This document shows positions 10,522-20,872 of a stretch of DNA of 64,000 nucleotides, one piece after another; the stretch's first letter is position 1; each line of letters opens with the position of its first letter. The translations under genes were made by a program, and so were the position numbers. Location of the stretch: assembly GCA_039545355.1 (NCBI GenBank), contig BCJJ01000002.1, positions 1,707,518 through 1,771,517 on the forward strand, read 5' to 3'. The stretch comes from Trichosporon coremiiforme (lineage: Eukaryota; Basidiomycota; Tremellomycetes; Trichosporonales; Trichosporonaceae). The notes beneath the pieces were generated by a model, which was given only the letters and a program-made list of their open reading frames with translations, ran no database searches and was not told where the DNA came from.

Positions 10522-13500
10522 ATGTCGCTCGTGGACGACGAACCCCACCCCACCGACATCGCTCTCCAGGAGCTCGGCGAGCGACCAGCAGATGCAGATG
10601 TTCCCGCCGACCACGACGAGCGCCCTGAACCCCAGCCAGCGCCTGAGCCAGATCGCACCTCGGACGACCACGACACGACCGACGCGGCCGACGGCGATAT
10701 CGAAATGACCACGTCAACAGACAATGCTGACACGCCCGCCGAGAACCCCGCCGCGACTGACTCGGGGAAAGAGAACATCAAGGAGGAGAAGGAGAACGGC
10801 CACTCGGCACGGGACGCTGGCGGCGTCAAGAAGATCCTCAAGAGCGGCGTCTTCGGAGGTCAGTGCGCTGAGCAGAATGCGATGTGATGGGGCGAAATCT
10901 GCACAGAGCAGCTGCCCGCAACACCTAGCCTCGATAATTTGTTTACGTTCAGCGCTGACATTCAGCGTCGCCCAAGGCTGTCGCCTCCGCTCGCAAACCC
11001 GTCTCCAAGGCAGGCTCCACGACGTCCGCCACCCCGAGAGTCTCGCTCGCGAACCGCAAACCCCTCACCGCCCCGACCGCCGCCTCGGCCGCTCGCACCG
11101 CCGGCCAAGACAAGGTGCCCCCTCCCCGCCCGAAGACGGCCTCGTCCTCGTCCACCGGCCCCGGCTCACCAGTCATTCGTTCCCGCTCCCTCACTTCCAG
11201 CACGAGCACGGCCACCGCCCCGACAGCTGCATCTGCGTCTAAGCGCCCGAGCGTGGGCCCTGCCGCGTGCGCGACTGCCACGTCGACCGCTACCCCTCGC
11301 GTTCGTCCGAGCACCACGAAACCTGCAGTGCCCTCAGCGCGTGCCGCAGTGTCTAGCACGGCCGCATCGCGTACCGCGACGTCGAGTGCTACTGCTCCCA
11401 CTGCGTCGGCCCGGGCGCGCACTGCCGCGTCTGCGTCTGGCCCTAACGGCCTGAGCTCGTCCACGGCCTCCACGCGAACGGCCACCTCTGCCTCTGCCGC
11501 GAAGCCGACGACGCCAGCCGCCAAGCCCCGCGCTAGCTTGTCTGTGTCTTCTAGGTCGTCGACCGCCACCAAGCCTACCGCTGCCTCAGTCGGCCACCGC
11601 GCACGTGCGAGCACGGCGGCTTCGACTGCTGGATCGATCCGCGCCTCTGCCTCATCGACCTCGGGCTCGGGTGGCGCCCTCCAGACCCGCATTGAGGGCC
11701 TCACCAAGAAGTTTGAGGAGGAGAAGGCCGCGCTCGAAGCGAAGATCGCTGAGATCACCGAGAAGGGCGCCAAGAAGCTGGAGGAGGAGAAGGGCCAGCT
11801 CGAGACTTCCCTCGCCGAGATCACCGCCCAGCGTGATGAATTACAGGCTAGGTAAGTTTTAGACAATGACACATGCTGACACCGTTCTAGCATCGCCAAG
11901 ATCCAGGAGGAGCTCGCGAGTGCCAAGTCTGCTCACGCCGCCGCCGACAACCAGGTCAACAAGCTGCAGGAGGAGAATGCGCGCCAGATTGCCGAGGCGG
12001 AGAGCTCTAGGGAAGCTCTGGTAGCCGAGCGCGAGAGCCAGCTCAAGGAGTGAGTTTCGCAAAAGAGGTCTGTGCTGACACAATTCAGGCTGTCAACTGC
12101 CCGAGATGCCGCCCAGACTGATCTCAAGACCTCGCAAGACAGGCTCGCTTCGGCCGAGAAGGCCCACGCGACCGTCGAGGCTTCGCTTGCATCGCTCCAA
12201 GCTGAGCTCGCGGCGAAGACGAAGGAGCATGAGGAGCACGTCGCCAAGACGAAGGAGGAGGTCGCCGCTCTGCAGGAAAAGCTCTCCAATGTCACTACCC
12301 TGAAGGACAAGCTCGAGGCTGAGATCGCCGAGGGTGCTGAGGAAGCCGAGAAGAGCATGGCTGGACTCCAGGGCATGGAAGGCAAGGTCAAGGACCTCGA
12401 GGCGCAGGTCGAGGAGCTCCAGGACGACTTAAAGAAGGAGCAGGCTGCCCGCGAGACTGAGCGCAAGAGCTGGGAGGAGGAGCGCATCTCGTTAAAAGGC
12501 GAGCTCGATGGCCACGTCAAGGCAAAGGAGGGACACGAAGTGGCCCTCGCCAAGGCGACCGCGTTTTCGGAGACCAACGACAAGGAGCTCAAGGCGCTGA
12601 AGGAGGTGCACGACTCGTTATCCACAGCCCACACCGTGCTCACCTCGAAGAGCGCTGCGCAGGAGGAAACTATTGCTGGCTTACAGAAGCAGCTGGAGAA
12701 GGCGTCAGCGGGAAGTGCCGACTTTGAGGGTTTGCGTGCCAAGCTGGCCGAGGTCGAGGCTGAGCGCGACTCCCTCAAGACCAAGCTCGAGGCGAGTGGC
12801 GCCGCCGTGAAACAGCTGGAGGTCTCGAAGTCTGAGGCTGACAATAACGTCAAGAAGCTGCGGGCGTCGGTTGCCGAGCTCGAAAAGACTGTCGCCTCGC
12901 TCAAGGATGATCACGAGAAGACCCTCGCTGCTGCGACCAAGGCCACCGAGGAGAAGGTCGCTGCCGCGAAGAAGGAGGCGGCGGGTGCTGCCTCGGTCTC
13001 GCACGCCGCGCAGATTAAGGAATTAGAGACCAAGCACTCTGAGAAGCTCGCCATCATCTCTAAGGAAGCCACGGAGGGCGCCTCTGCCTCGCACGCCGCC
13101 GAGATCGACGCATTAAAGAAGGAGTACGCCGAGAAGCTTTCTGCTGCCGAGAAGTCTGCCGCTGCAGCCGAGTCCAAGGCTGTCGAGACCGCCGCCAAGA
13201 AGCACGCGGATGAGCTCGAGGCGCTCAAGGCTGAGCACGCGCACACTCTCGAGGCGGCCAATAAGTTCGCCGTGGACTCGGCCGCCGCCAATCACGCGAA
13301 GGAGGTTGAAGCTCTCACGGCTGCTCACCAGAAGGAGGTCGCCGAGCTCTCGAGGTCTGCTAAGGATGCTTCCGCGAAGGTGCACGCCGCCGAGCTCAAG
13401 AAGGTCAAGAAGGAGCACGCAACCGTTGTCGCGAACCACTCGAAGGAGCTTGAGACGCTTGCCGCGTCGCACGCCGAGGAGCTCAACAAGGCCAAGGGCA

Positions 13501-14211
13501 GCGCCGACACCAAGCTCAAGGAGACTGAGGCTGCGCGCACCGCCGCGACCACCGAGCTCGAGGAGCTGCGCAAGAACCTGATCGCGGCTTCGACGGAACT
13601 CGAAACTGAGAAGACCTCAGCGAAGCAATCGACCGCGACCATCAACGAACTTCGCGCCAAGATCGACCAGCTCTCTAAGGAGAGCGGCGGTCAGTCCCCC
13701 GACGGATCTAAGAATGCCGCCGTCGCCCAGCTCCGAAAGGATCTGCAGGCCCGCTCGGAGGAGCTTGAGGGCATGAACGTCGTGAGTTCACATCACTCTT
13801 CTTAACTAACACCAGATGCTCGAGATGAACCGCAACGAGTTTGAGCGAGCACTCGCCGACGCCAAGACCGAGCACCAGGCCGAGCTCGCCGCTTCGACGC
13901 AACGCCTGAACAGCACCATCACCAACTTGCAGGAGGAGCTCAAGACGGAGCGCGCCGAGAAGGCGTCTGCCCTTCAGCAGGTGAATGAGTTAGCCGCTCC
14001 CCTCGGAGTAGCCGCCCCGATTGGCGATTCGCCGCGCTCGCAGCATATCGCGCAGCTCGAGGACACACTTGCGAACCTCCGCCTGGAGATCGAGCGGCGC
14101 GACGAGGAGGCCACGGCCGACCCGTCCATGCGCCCTCGCGACGGCCATGCCGGCGACGACGCCGACGTCGAGGAGATCGTCGAGGAGGCCGCCGCGGCCG
14201 CCTCGGCGTGA
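10522..14211 (+). CDS. Large coiled-coil protein with basic Ser/Thr/Ala/Pro-rich head
   Basis: Five exons (10522-10858, 10966-11851, 11891-12049, 12089-13781, 13816-14211) join in frame to 1156 residues. Residues 1-110 are acidic. Residues about 113-350 are very rich in Ser, Thr, Ala, Pro and Arg/Lys, like the disordered basic linkers of microtubule- or filament-binding proteins. From about 350 to 1090 the sequence is almost unbroken heptad-type coiled coil (QTRIEGLTKKFEEEKAALEA onward), including an Ala/His-rich section around 765-930 with recurring HAxE(I/L)xxLK units. The C-terminus is acidic and Ala-rich. I recognise no catalytic domain. Architecture suggests a structural, cytoskeletal or tethering protein; function is unknown. 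Codon bias and four clean introns make the gene itself secure. Confidence 0.85.
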
Positions 14212-15038
14212 TCCAACCCCGATCTCGATGCACCACTCCCCGATCCTCCCCCGATGTCTGGAACGTTGTGCTAACATTCATGATTAGTTGGAGCAACAAA
14301 AAGCGATTTAACGTTCGAGTTCGAGCCTTCCTGTAGTGGACGCGGGTGACCGACGATCATACAGTTCAACCGACGCACTGCTCCCAGAAGGCGCCCTCGA
14401 GCCGCGGGCGATCGCCCCGGCCGGAGCAGATACGGGTGCGGGGCTGCGTTCTTTCCTTTCTTCTTCAATGACATCAGCTACGACTACGATTACTCCTGTT
14501 ACCCCAACTGCCAACATAGAACTAAGAAACTTGGGTGCGGCAGCACCCATTACTACCACACCTACAACTACCCCAATCCTCACTCCCAACACAACAACTC
14601 CAACCTCAACCCCCATTCCAACTTCAACAACACCACAGCAACAACAACAAGAAACTACAGATGACGAGGAGACGAGGTGCGGCTGCTGGCTCGGGTTGAG
14701 CTGCTGGCTGTGGCGCCGGCTCGGGTTCCAGACGGCGTGGAATAGGACAGCCCGCGCGTGCGCGCTGCTCGCACGGCTTGTGCTCCGGTGCGCCGGGGAA
14801 GTGGGCCGTGCTGTCGTCCGCGGCGCGTCGGCCTGGGTCCTGCGCCGTATGCGCGGATGGTGGTGGACGTGGGCGTGACGGTGATCAGTTTTCTTTCTAC
14901 ATTCTTTCATCCTAATGACATGCACATGTCTGTACTATGCGCGAAGCACAATGTCCTGTCTCTGATCTGTCTATGAGTGCATCGTTGTCTATTGAGGGAG
15001 GCTGCGAGGCGATATCTATGTCGAAGTCGAGCTCGGGT
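14212..15038. other. Intergenic stretch around the candidate ORF
   Basis: Between the convergent coiled-coil gene (+) and the Mpv17-type gene (-) lie both 3' untranslated regions. They hold the uncertain open frame at 14336-14878 and a G-free C/A-rich segment at about 14540-14650. Nothing else is supported. Confidence 0.4.
14336..14878 (+). CDS. Possible small Thr/Pro-rich then Cys/Trp/Arg-rich protein
   Basis: An open frame runs from 14336 to the stop at 14876-14878. Its first ATG is at 14468, giving 136 residues; the frame is open back to 14336, where a TAG that could be a splice acceptor precedes it, so an upstream exon is possible. The protein would have a Thr/Pro-rich tract (no G in about 90 nt of coding strand), a Q5 run, then a Cys/Trp-rich hydrophobic segment (CGCWLGLSCWLWRRLGF) and an Arg/Ala/Trp-rich tail. 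Third codon positions in the second half are mostly G/C, as in real genes here. It may instead be the 3' region of the coiled-coil gene. No family is recognised. Confidence 0.3.
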   Translation: MDAGDRRSYSSTDALLPEGALEPRAIAPAGADTGAGLRSFLSSSMTSATTTITPVTPTANIELRNLGAAAPITTTPTTTPILTPNTTTPTSTPIPTSTTPQQQQQETTDDEETRCGCWLGLSCWLWRRLGFQTAWNRTARACALLARLVLRCAGEVGRAVVRGASAWVLRRMRGWWWTWA

Positions 15039-16194
15039 CTATCGCGTCTTGACCCTGTCCCGGTCCTGGTAAACCTCATCTTTGTGATCCTGCGTCTCGA
15101 AGGTATACGTTGGCGCATTCTCGTCCTCCTTTGCACTAGGTCGTCCTCCAGGCTGCTTCGCCCTCTGGGCCTCCTCGACGTCATTCTTCTTGTTGAGCAT
15201 GGAGAGGTAGCACGTCCACAGGATTCCCGCCGTCTGCTGGAACGGCAGGCGGAACTGCAACGGCACAATGGTGAAGTTGACGGCCTGGATCGCCGGCCAC
15301 ACTTGCCAGTTTGTCAGGAGTGCGCGAGGGTACATGGTTCGGAACTTGTCTTGCGTCTCGCCGAGGGACTTGCCCTCGAGGCCAGACATGAGCGCCGTGA
15401 AGAGGGCGAGCTGCACGTTAGCTTGCACTTTGCCGGTCCCACCGCTTGTCCCCGGTTAAGATCGAGTGGGAAACTGTGTGCACACTCACACCAACAGGCG
15501 CGGCAACGGACTGGTCCGCGAGCACTCTCTTCGCAAGCTGAACGCCCTGTTTGGCCTTGCTCGGCGCCTTGTTCGCGAGCGCACCCGCGGTCGGAGACAG
15601 GGGAAACTTGTAGTCGAGGAACTGCAGCCACTTGCCGATCAGCGGGCCCATCGCGGTACCGAAGGCGGCGAAGCGGAGCGTGCGCAGGGGGTCATACCGC
15701 CACTCCGTCTTGCCTGTTGATTTTGCAGTCTGGTGCATCAGCCTTCGTCCTGTCGTTGTCTCACTTCAGCGACTTCAGCGACGACTGTAGGGAACTGTTC
15801 CACAGCTCGCTGGATACTCACGCTCCCTTCGATGCCCTGCGCGACGAGATCAGACACACTTGACAGAAAGGCGTTCGCGAGGGACAGCGTGCGCATCGGG
15901 TGCGCCTCATATTGCGCCGTGTAGTAGCTTGACAGGCCGCGGAATAGTCCTGGGCATTAGTTGTGATGGGCGGGACGGACAAAGTGCGGCATACCGTTCT
16001 GGGCTGTTCGTTAGCTGCCATACTTCATCGCTGGACGGCTGGGCTGCAGACTGGCAGGGGCGCCAACACTTCACCGCTACGTTAACACTGCACGCAGTTC
16101 CATCGTACTCCAGGTGGCCAAGGGCGAGTGTGCGTAAACAAATCGAGTGGCGACAAATTCTGCAAGCCAGGGTTCTTGGACACTCACCAGACAT
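15039..16194 (-). CDS. Mpv17/PMP22-family membrane protein
   Basis: Five exons (16194-16188, 16003-15995, 15949-15822, 15708-15490, 15410-15039) encode 244 residues. The family signature is clear: SYYTAQYEAHPMRTLSLANA at the N-terminus, SSVSDLVAQ, then WRYDPLRTLRFAAFGTAMGPL, and near the C-terminus NWQVWPAIQAVNFTIVPLQF with GILWTCYLSML. Members are four-helix proteins of the mitochondrial inner membrane (Mpv17/Sym1) or peroxisomal membrane (PMP22). Which applies cannot be told from sequence alone. A central Lys/Ala-rich loop (about 75-115) is longer than in animal members, and a charged tail of about 45 residues follows the last helix. The first two exons are only 7 and 9 nt. The acceptor of exon 4 could be read at two neighbouring AGs; I chose the one that keeps frame. 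Confidence 0.87.
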
Positions 16195-18739
16195 CTTGAT
16201 TATCTGTTGACCTGCGTTCTCTGTTTTATTATGGGAAGGATCAGAACACGGTGAGTCTCCGTATAAGTACAGCGTCGCCCGTGCCTCGAGTAGGCGATGT
16301 CCTGACGTTCGTCATGGCATTCGACTTCTCGCAGCATCAGCGCGAGCGCGCAGAGTTCGGCGTGGTGCGGCGACACCGGTCAGAGAAACAGGCGGCAGTG
16401 ACGTCAAGTCCTGGCTGACTTGGCTGGCCGGCTGGACAATATGGCTGGCCAGTGGCCGAGCGGAGAGTGGAGGCCGACTGGCTGACGCCAACTGAGACTG
16501 CTGCGCGGGCTGTGACCGCTGACGCTGTGGCTTACGTCCTTACGGGGGGTTTGGCTGTAGGCTGTAGGGTGACGTTTACGGGGCTCTATAACGGACAGAC
16601 AGGTCAAGCATCAGGCGTCGAGCACACGTGCCGGAGTCTCCCACGATTGATGCCAACGTACCGAGACTCGAGATTCAGCTGTCGACGTCGATGTTAGGCT
16701 GCGATTTATCAGAGGCTGCCTATTGGAGCCCTAATGCTGGATCAAATGAACAACTTCAAGCTCTCTCCGCCATACGTTATTTCAACGAGAAGTCGACGAG
16801 AATGGTAAACTCTCCCGCTGAATCTTTGCTCCACTCGTCAATGGTGAACTCCACAGCTTCGGGTGCTCCCCGCCCAATCGGGCCCCTCAACAAGTCACGC
16901 CCGGCATCCTGTTGAAACCTTGTTCAACGGGTTTTTGGCGGGGGCACTGTGAAGCGGGTGTGGTAATGCGGGAGGACGCGGTAGATATCTCGTAATGGCG
17001 CGTAGACCTCGTGGGTTGCAGAAGGGGGTGTCCTTGCGGCCTCGTGGTGGTATGGCTGGGCTGGAGGTGAGTGTCAGGGCCCGCCCACCTTGTCGTGAGC
17101 TGTGCTGGCGACGCACAGAAGACTCGCGCTCACTGCTGATACCAGCCAGTCCCTTATCCTGGACGTTTCACATCCGCGTCTGCCCTCGACCCACCCTGAC
17201 AGGACACCCATTCAGAGCCATTCAACGGTACCATGCCGGATGCGACGCCGCGCCTCCGGTACGCAGCCGTCTCCCTTCTCTGTTCTGTCTGCTCAGTCCC
17301 TCAGACCCCAAGCAGTTCCCTCAGGCTCGTTATGGGAAGCAAAAGGCGAAGGTTGACGCACTCCTGGCAGCAACAGGCGTGATGTGTCCAGAGATCCCGA
17401 ACAAGCACGTCGTGCCCAGGGCTCGGCATTCAGGGTCGCGGCCGGAGGGCGCCCAAGCCTTCCCGTGCGTCCTGAGTGCCCAAAGGCGGTGAATGCACCC
17501 CCGGGCTGCGGGCCTGCCGTAGTCGCTGCTGCTAACATTGGCAGATCAGAGGACGTGCATTCTAGGAGGTTTCTTCTTAGTTTCAGGACGTTCAAGGGCA
17601 CATATGTACGCGCGACAGAGGTACCTCGGCTCGACGGAACACCTTGCGTCTCAATTGCTGCGTCGTGGTGACATCTGGCCTATGAACTGGGTAACGAGGC
17701 CACTCAGGAAGGGAGATAACGCAGCGCTGCCCAGACAGGAATCGGCTCTTGAACAAGACCCTGCGGAGGGTACGAATGGAAGGCGTACGAGCGACGCGTC
17801 GAGCTTAATCTGTCGCCGACCGGCTGCGTCTTCCCCAGCAAGAGTTTCCCGCACAGCGTCCAGCTGAATAGTTCACAACCCAGCTCGGTGCTGGCTCCCG
17901 GGTTCGGAAGCCCGCCGCCAGGAGTGCCAGGACTTTCCAGGATCAGAGCAGGATGATCGCAGACTGTTGAAACCTTGCGCAGGCTTGGCCGCCCTCAATC
18001 GCCATGTCAGGCGGCGAAGACAACGTACTGTTCCTGGCAACTCATTTGATTCATCCTGGAGTCTTAGGCTGTTAGCTGGGGTGCCGGAGTAATGGGGACG
18101 ACGGCTGTCTGGGGGCCATGTCGGAGACTCGCCGACACGAAAGCAGCACGGCGAGCTGGTACTGGCGACGAGGAAGATCCGGCAGGGCGGCCTGCGGGGC
18201 TTATGTGCGTGTGGCCAGCGGCCACCATAGTGCCTCTCAGCGCGCGTGCTGTACCACCCTGGCAGCACGGCAGCGCTAGAGATCCACTAAGGCGACCGAG
18301 TTAGCTTTGGCTCACATTACACTTTGTTCACTTTTCTCCAGAGCCGCCTTGCCGCATCTTCCCCCCTCTCGCGCGCTGGCCTTCCTCGCTCCGCGCCCTT
18401 CCCTCTAACCCTCGTCGACTACGTTCGTTTTCGGATCTGTACCTTGACCTCTTCCCATCCGCCTTGGGCTTTGGTACAACACTTTAACTACCTCTTCATC
18501 TCCTGTCTACTGTGGGCAGCAGGGACACCTTCATCCTTCCTTCGCTCGTTGTTCTTTCACATCATCCACATTCTTGACTACCACCACTTTCATAACTTCA
18601 CACTACACGCTATCCTCAAGCCGGGTTCGACTGGCCTCGACCTCGACTTGACTTCATCACTGGCTTGTATCCCCAGCACCACCGGGTCGCCAGTGCCTCA
18701 TTCACCCTTTCCATCCTTTTACGCCGCTGCGAGTTTACC
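16195..18739. other. 2.5-kb intergenic gap between divergent genes
   Basis: No credible gene is seen on either strand. GGCTGGCC/TGGCTGAC-type units recur at about 16415-16490. A long CT-rich leader (about 18320-18735) lies directly upstream of the membrane-protein start at 18740 and is probably its 5' untranslated region. Confidence 0.45.
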
Positions 18740-20503
18740 ATGGTCAAGCTCGCTGCTCTCTCGTTCGCGGCGATCTCGCTACCCGGTGCCTTCGCCCAAC
18801 TCGGCAGCGCGACGGCCAAGACAGAGGTAGTCAAGCCGGTTGATAAGCTGCAGTTGGACGCCCGTTCGCCGATGGTCCGGTGGGTCGGAGACCCCGAGGG
18901 AAAGGAGTCCACCAATGCTACCGCGACGTGGTCAGCGGTTAAGTGCAAGCTCGACGGTTGCTCCGGCCCAGATTGCCCGTCGAGTGACTTCTGCCGCGCC
19001 GCCGTTGCCGGGAGCGAGGCGACGCTCGAGTTCAACTTCACCGGATCCGCGATTACCGTCTATGGCAATGTCTGGCAAGACATGTCGATGGGCGCCGTTG
19101 TCAATCTTCCCGACATGGGTGATGTGACGGTCACCATCAATGGGGAGGAGAAGCCGCCCTCCAAGCTGTCCAACACTGGTGGACAGCTCGCCAAGGTCGA
19201 CCTGAACGGCCAGGTGAACCAGACCAACATCAAGTTCAAGTTCAAACCGCAGGGCTTCATGTCTGTAAACCTGATCGACATCGTGCTGCCGACTGCGCAG
19301 CTTGATGGCAAGGAGTGAGTGATGACCGTGTAATCGTGCTGACAATACAGCGTACAGCAGGAAGACCTGTCGCCGAAGTTTCTGAACATGGACGGCTCGT
19401 ACAAGTTCCCGTCTCTGTCCTCGCTGGACCATGCGAAGGAGGTGCTTGCGAACGCCGGCGTCCACATCTCAACCGAGCTGGCTGGTGACTTCAAGTCTGG
19501 CACGATGAATGGCGACGGTCTGGGCGACTACGTCCTCATCAACCCCAGCACGCCTGGTGAGCGTAAGATCCCGCCAAACTCGTACTACGCGATCCTGAAG
19601 GGTCCGCGCTCCGAGAGACAATCGGACTGCTGGGTCGTGTGGGACCCGAAGCCGCCTGCCGCCGAGGCCGTGCAGCACTCATTCAGTTACTCGCCGCAGA
19701 ACTACACGGACGCGGCAGACATGAGCGCGGTCGCGCTCGACCCGAGTCAGACCTACACGATGCGCATCTTCTCCCAGGGTAACCGGCCATGGGGCTGTCT
19801 CTTCCAAAAGCTCGTTGTGTACCAGACGACCGACAAGCGTTCGCCGCTGCCCGATGTGACGGAGACGCATGCGCCGACCATTGACGCGACGGGGTCTGCG
19901 AACGGCACCAGCGCGGGCAAGAGCTCGGGCTCGTCAAACACGGGCGCGATCGTCGGGGGCGTTGTCGGTGGCGTTTGCGGCGGCTTGCTGCTCGCAGGCT
20001 TGATTCTCGGCTGCTGCTGGTGGCGTAACCGAAAGCAGAAGCAGCGCACGCGGGGACACACGCAGAACATCTCGTCGGCCAGCGACATGACGCACCGCTC
20101 TGGCGCGCCTGTCCTGCGCCGGTGGGGCAGCCACACGACTGTGGAGAGCTTGGCCACGTCCCTGGACTCTCAGAGCAACTACGGCGACGAGGAGCACCGC
20201 CAGTCGTTCCCGGACATGGCGCTTGACGACGCTGTGCTCCCGAGCCAGAGCCCGAGCACGAGCGGCGCGCCGTCGTACCAGCACAGCAGCCCTAGCCAGT
20301 CATCCCGCCCTACGACGGCAAGCTATGCCACGCACTACACGAGTGCGCAGAGCCACAGCAGCTTCGGCACGCAGCACCCCAACCAGAGCACGGGCAGCTA
20401 CGAGCACCAGACGACGAGCTACAACTCTGTCCGCCCCAGCAGCGAGTACGAGAACCAGCAGGCCATGCTGACCCCGAGCGTCTCGGGGCGGCGGCTCATC
20501 TGA
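18740..20503 (+). CDS. Single-pass type I membrane protein, fungal surface type
   Basis: Two exons (18740-19314, 19351-20503) encode 575 residues. There is a signal peptide (MVKLAALSFAAISLPGAFA) and an ectodomain of about 370 residues with many N-glycosylation sequons. The ectodomain has two beta-rich halves, with GSAITVYGNVWQDM in the first and SYYAILKGPRSE in the second; their shared features may reflect an internal duplication. A Ser/Thr/Gly stalk leads to one Gly/Cys-rich transmembrane helix at about residues 390-416 (GAIVGGVVGGVCGGLLLAGL then ILGCCWW) and a basic stop-transfer RNRKQKQR. The cytoplasmic tail of about 155 residues is rich in Ser, Gln, Tyr and Thr. The layout resembles fungal wall-stress sensors or Skg6/Axl2-like proteins, but no named domain was recognised. 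Function is unknown. Confidence 0.83.
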
Positions 20504-20872
20504 CCAGCGCCTCCAATTATAGATAGATCGCAGGACGCGACATAGTATAGTAAGTATACAACCTTATCCTTACGACATCTACTTCTCCACATCCTTCTAC
20601 ACGTTTCATCTTGCCCGCACACCTCCCTATTGCCTGAGGCACAACCTACTCAATATCAAACGGCAGCGGGCACGGCAGACCGCCCCGCTGCACTGTAGTC
20701 ACTTCGGGAATGTATGATTTAGCTTTGAGCTGCAGCAGTACGCCAATGGGCGGGGAGAACAGCGACGGAAGCGCAGCACGTGTGCCAGGGATGTATACAT
20801 AGATGGGTGCCAACAACAAGAGGTATGATTATAATGCGCCACTACTGAAATGAGATGACTGCCGAACGCATT
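20504..20872. other. Convergent 3' region
   Basis: This is a 369-nt gap between convergent genes and holds both 3' ends. AT-rich words such as TATAGATAGATCG and TATAGTATAGTAAGTATA near 20518-20560 are plausible 3'-processing context. No gene is present. Confidence 0.5.
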
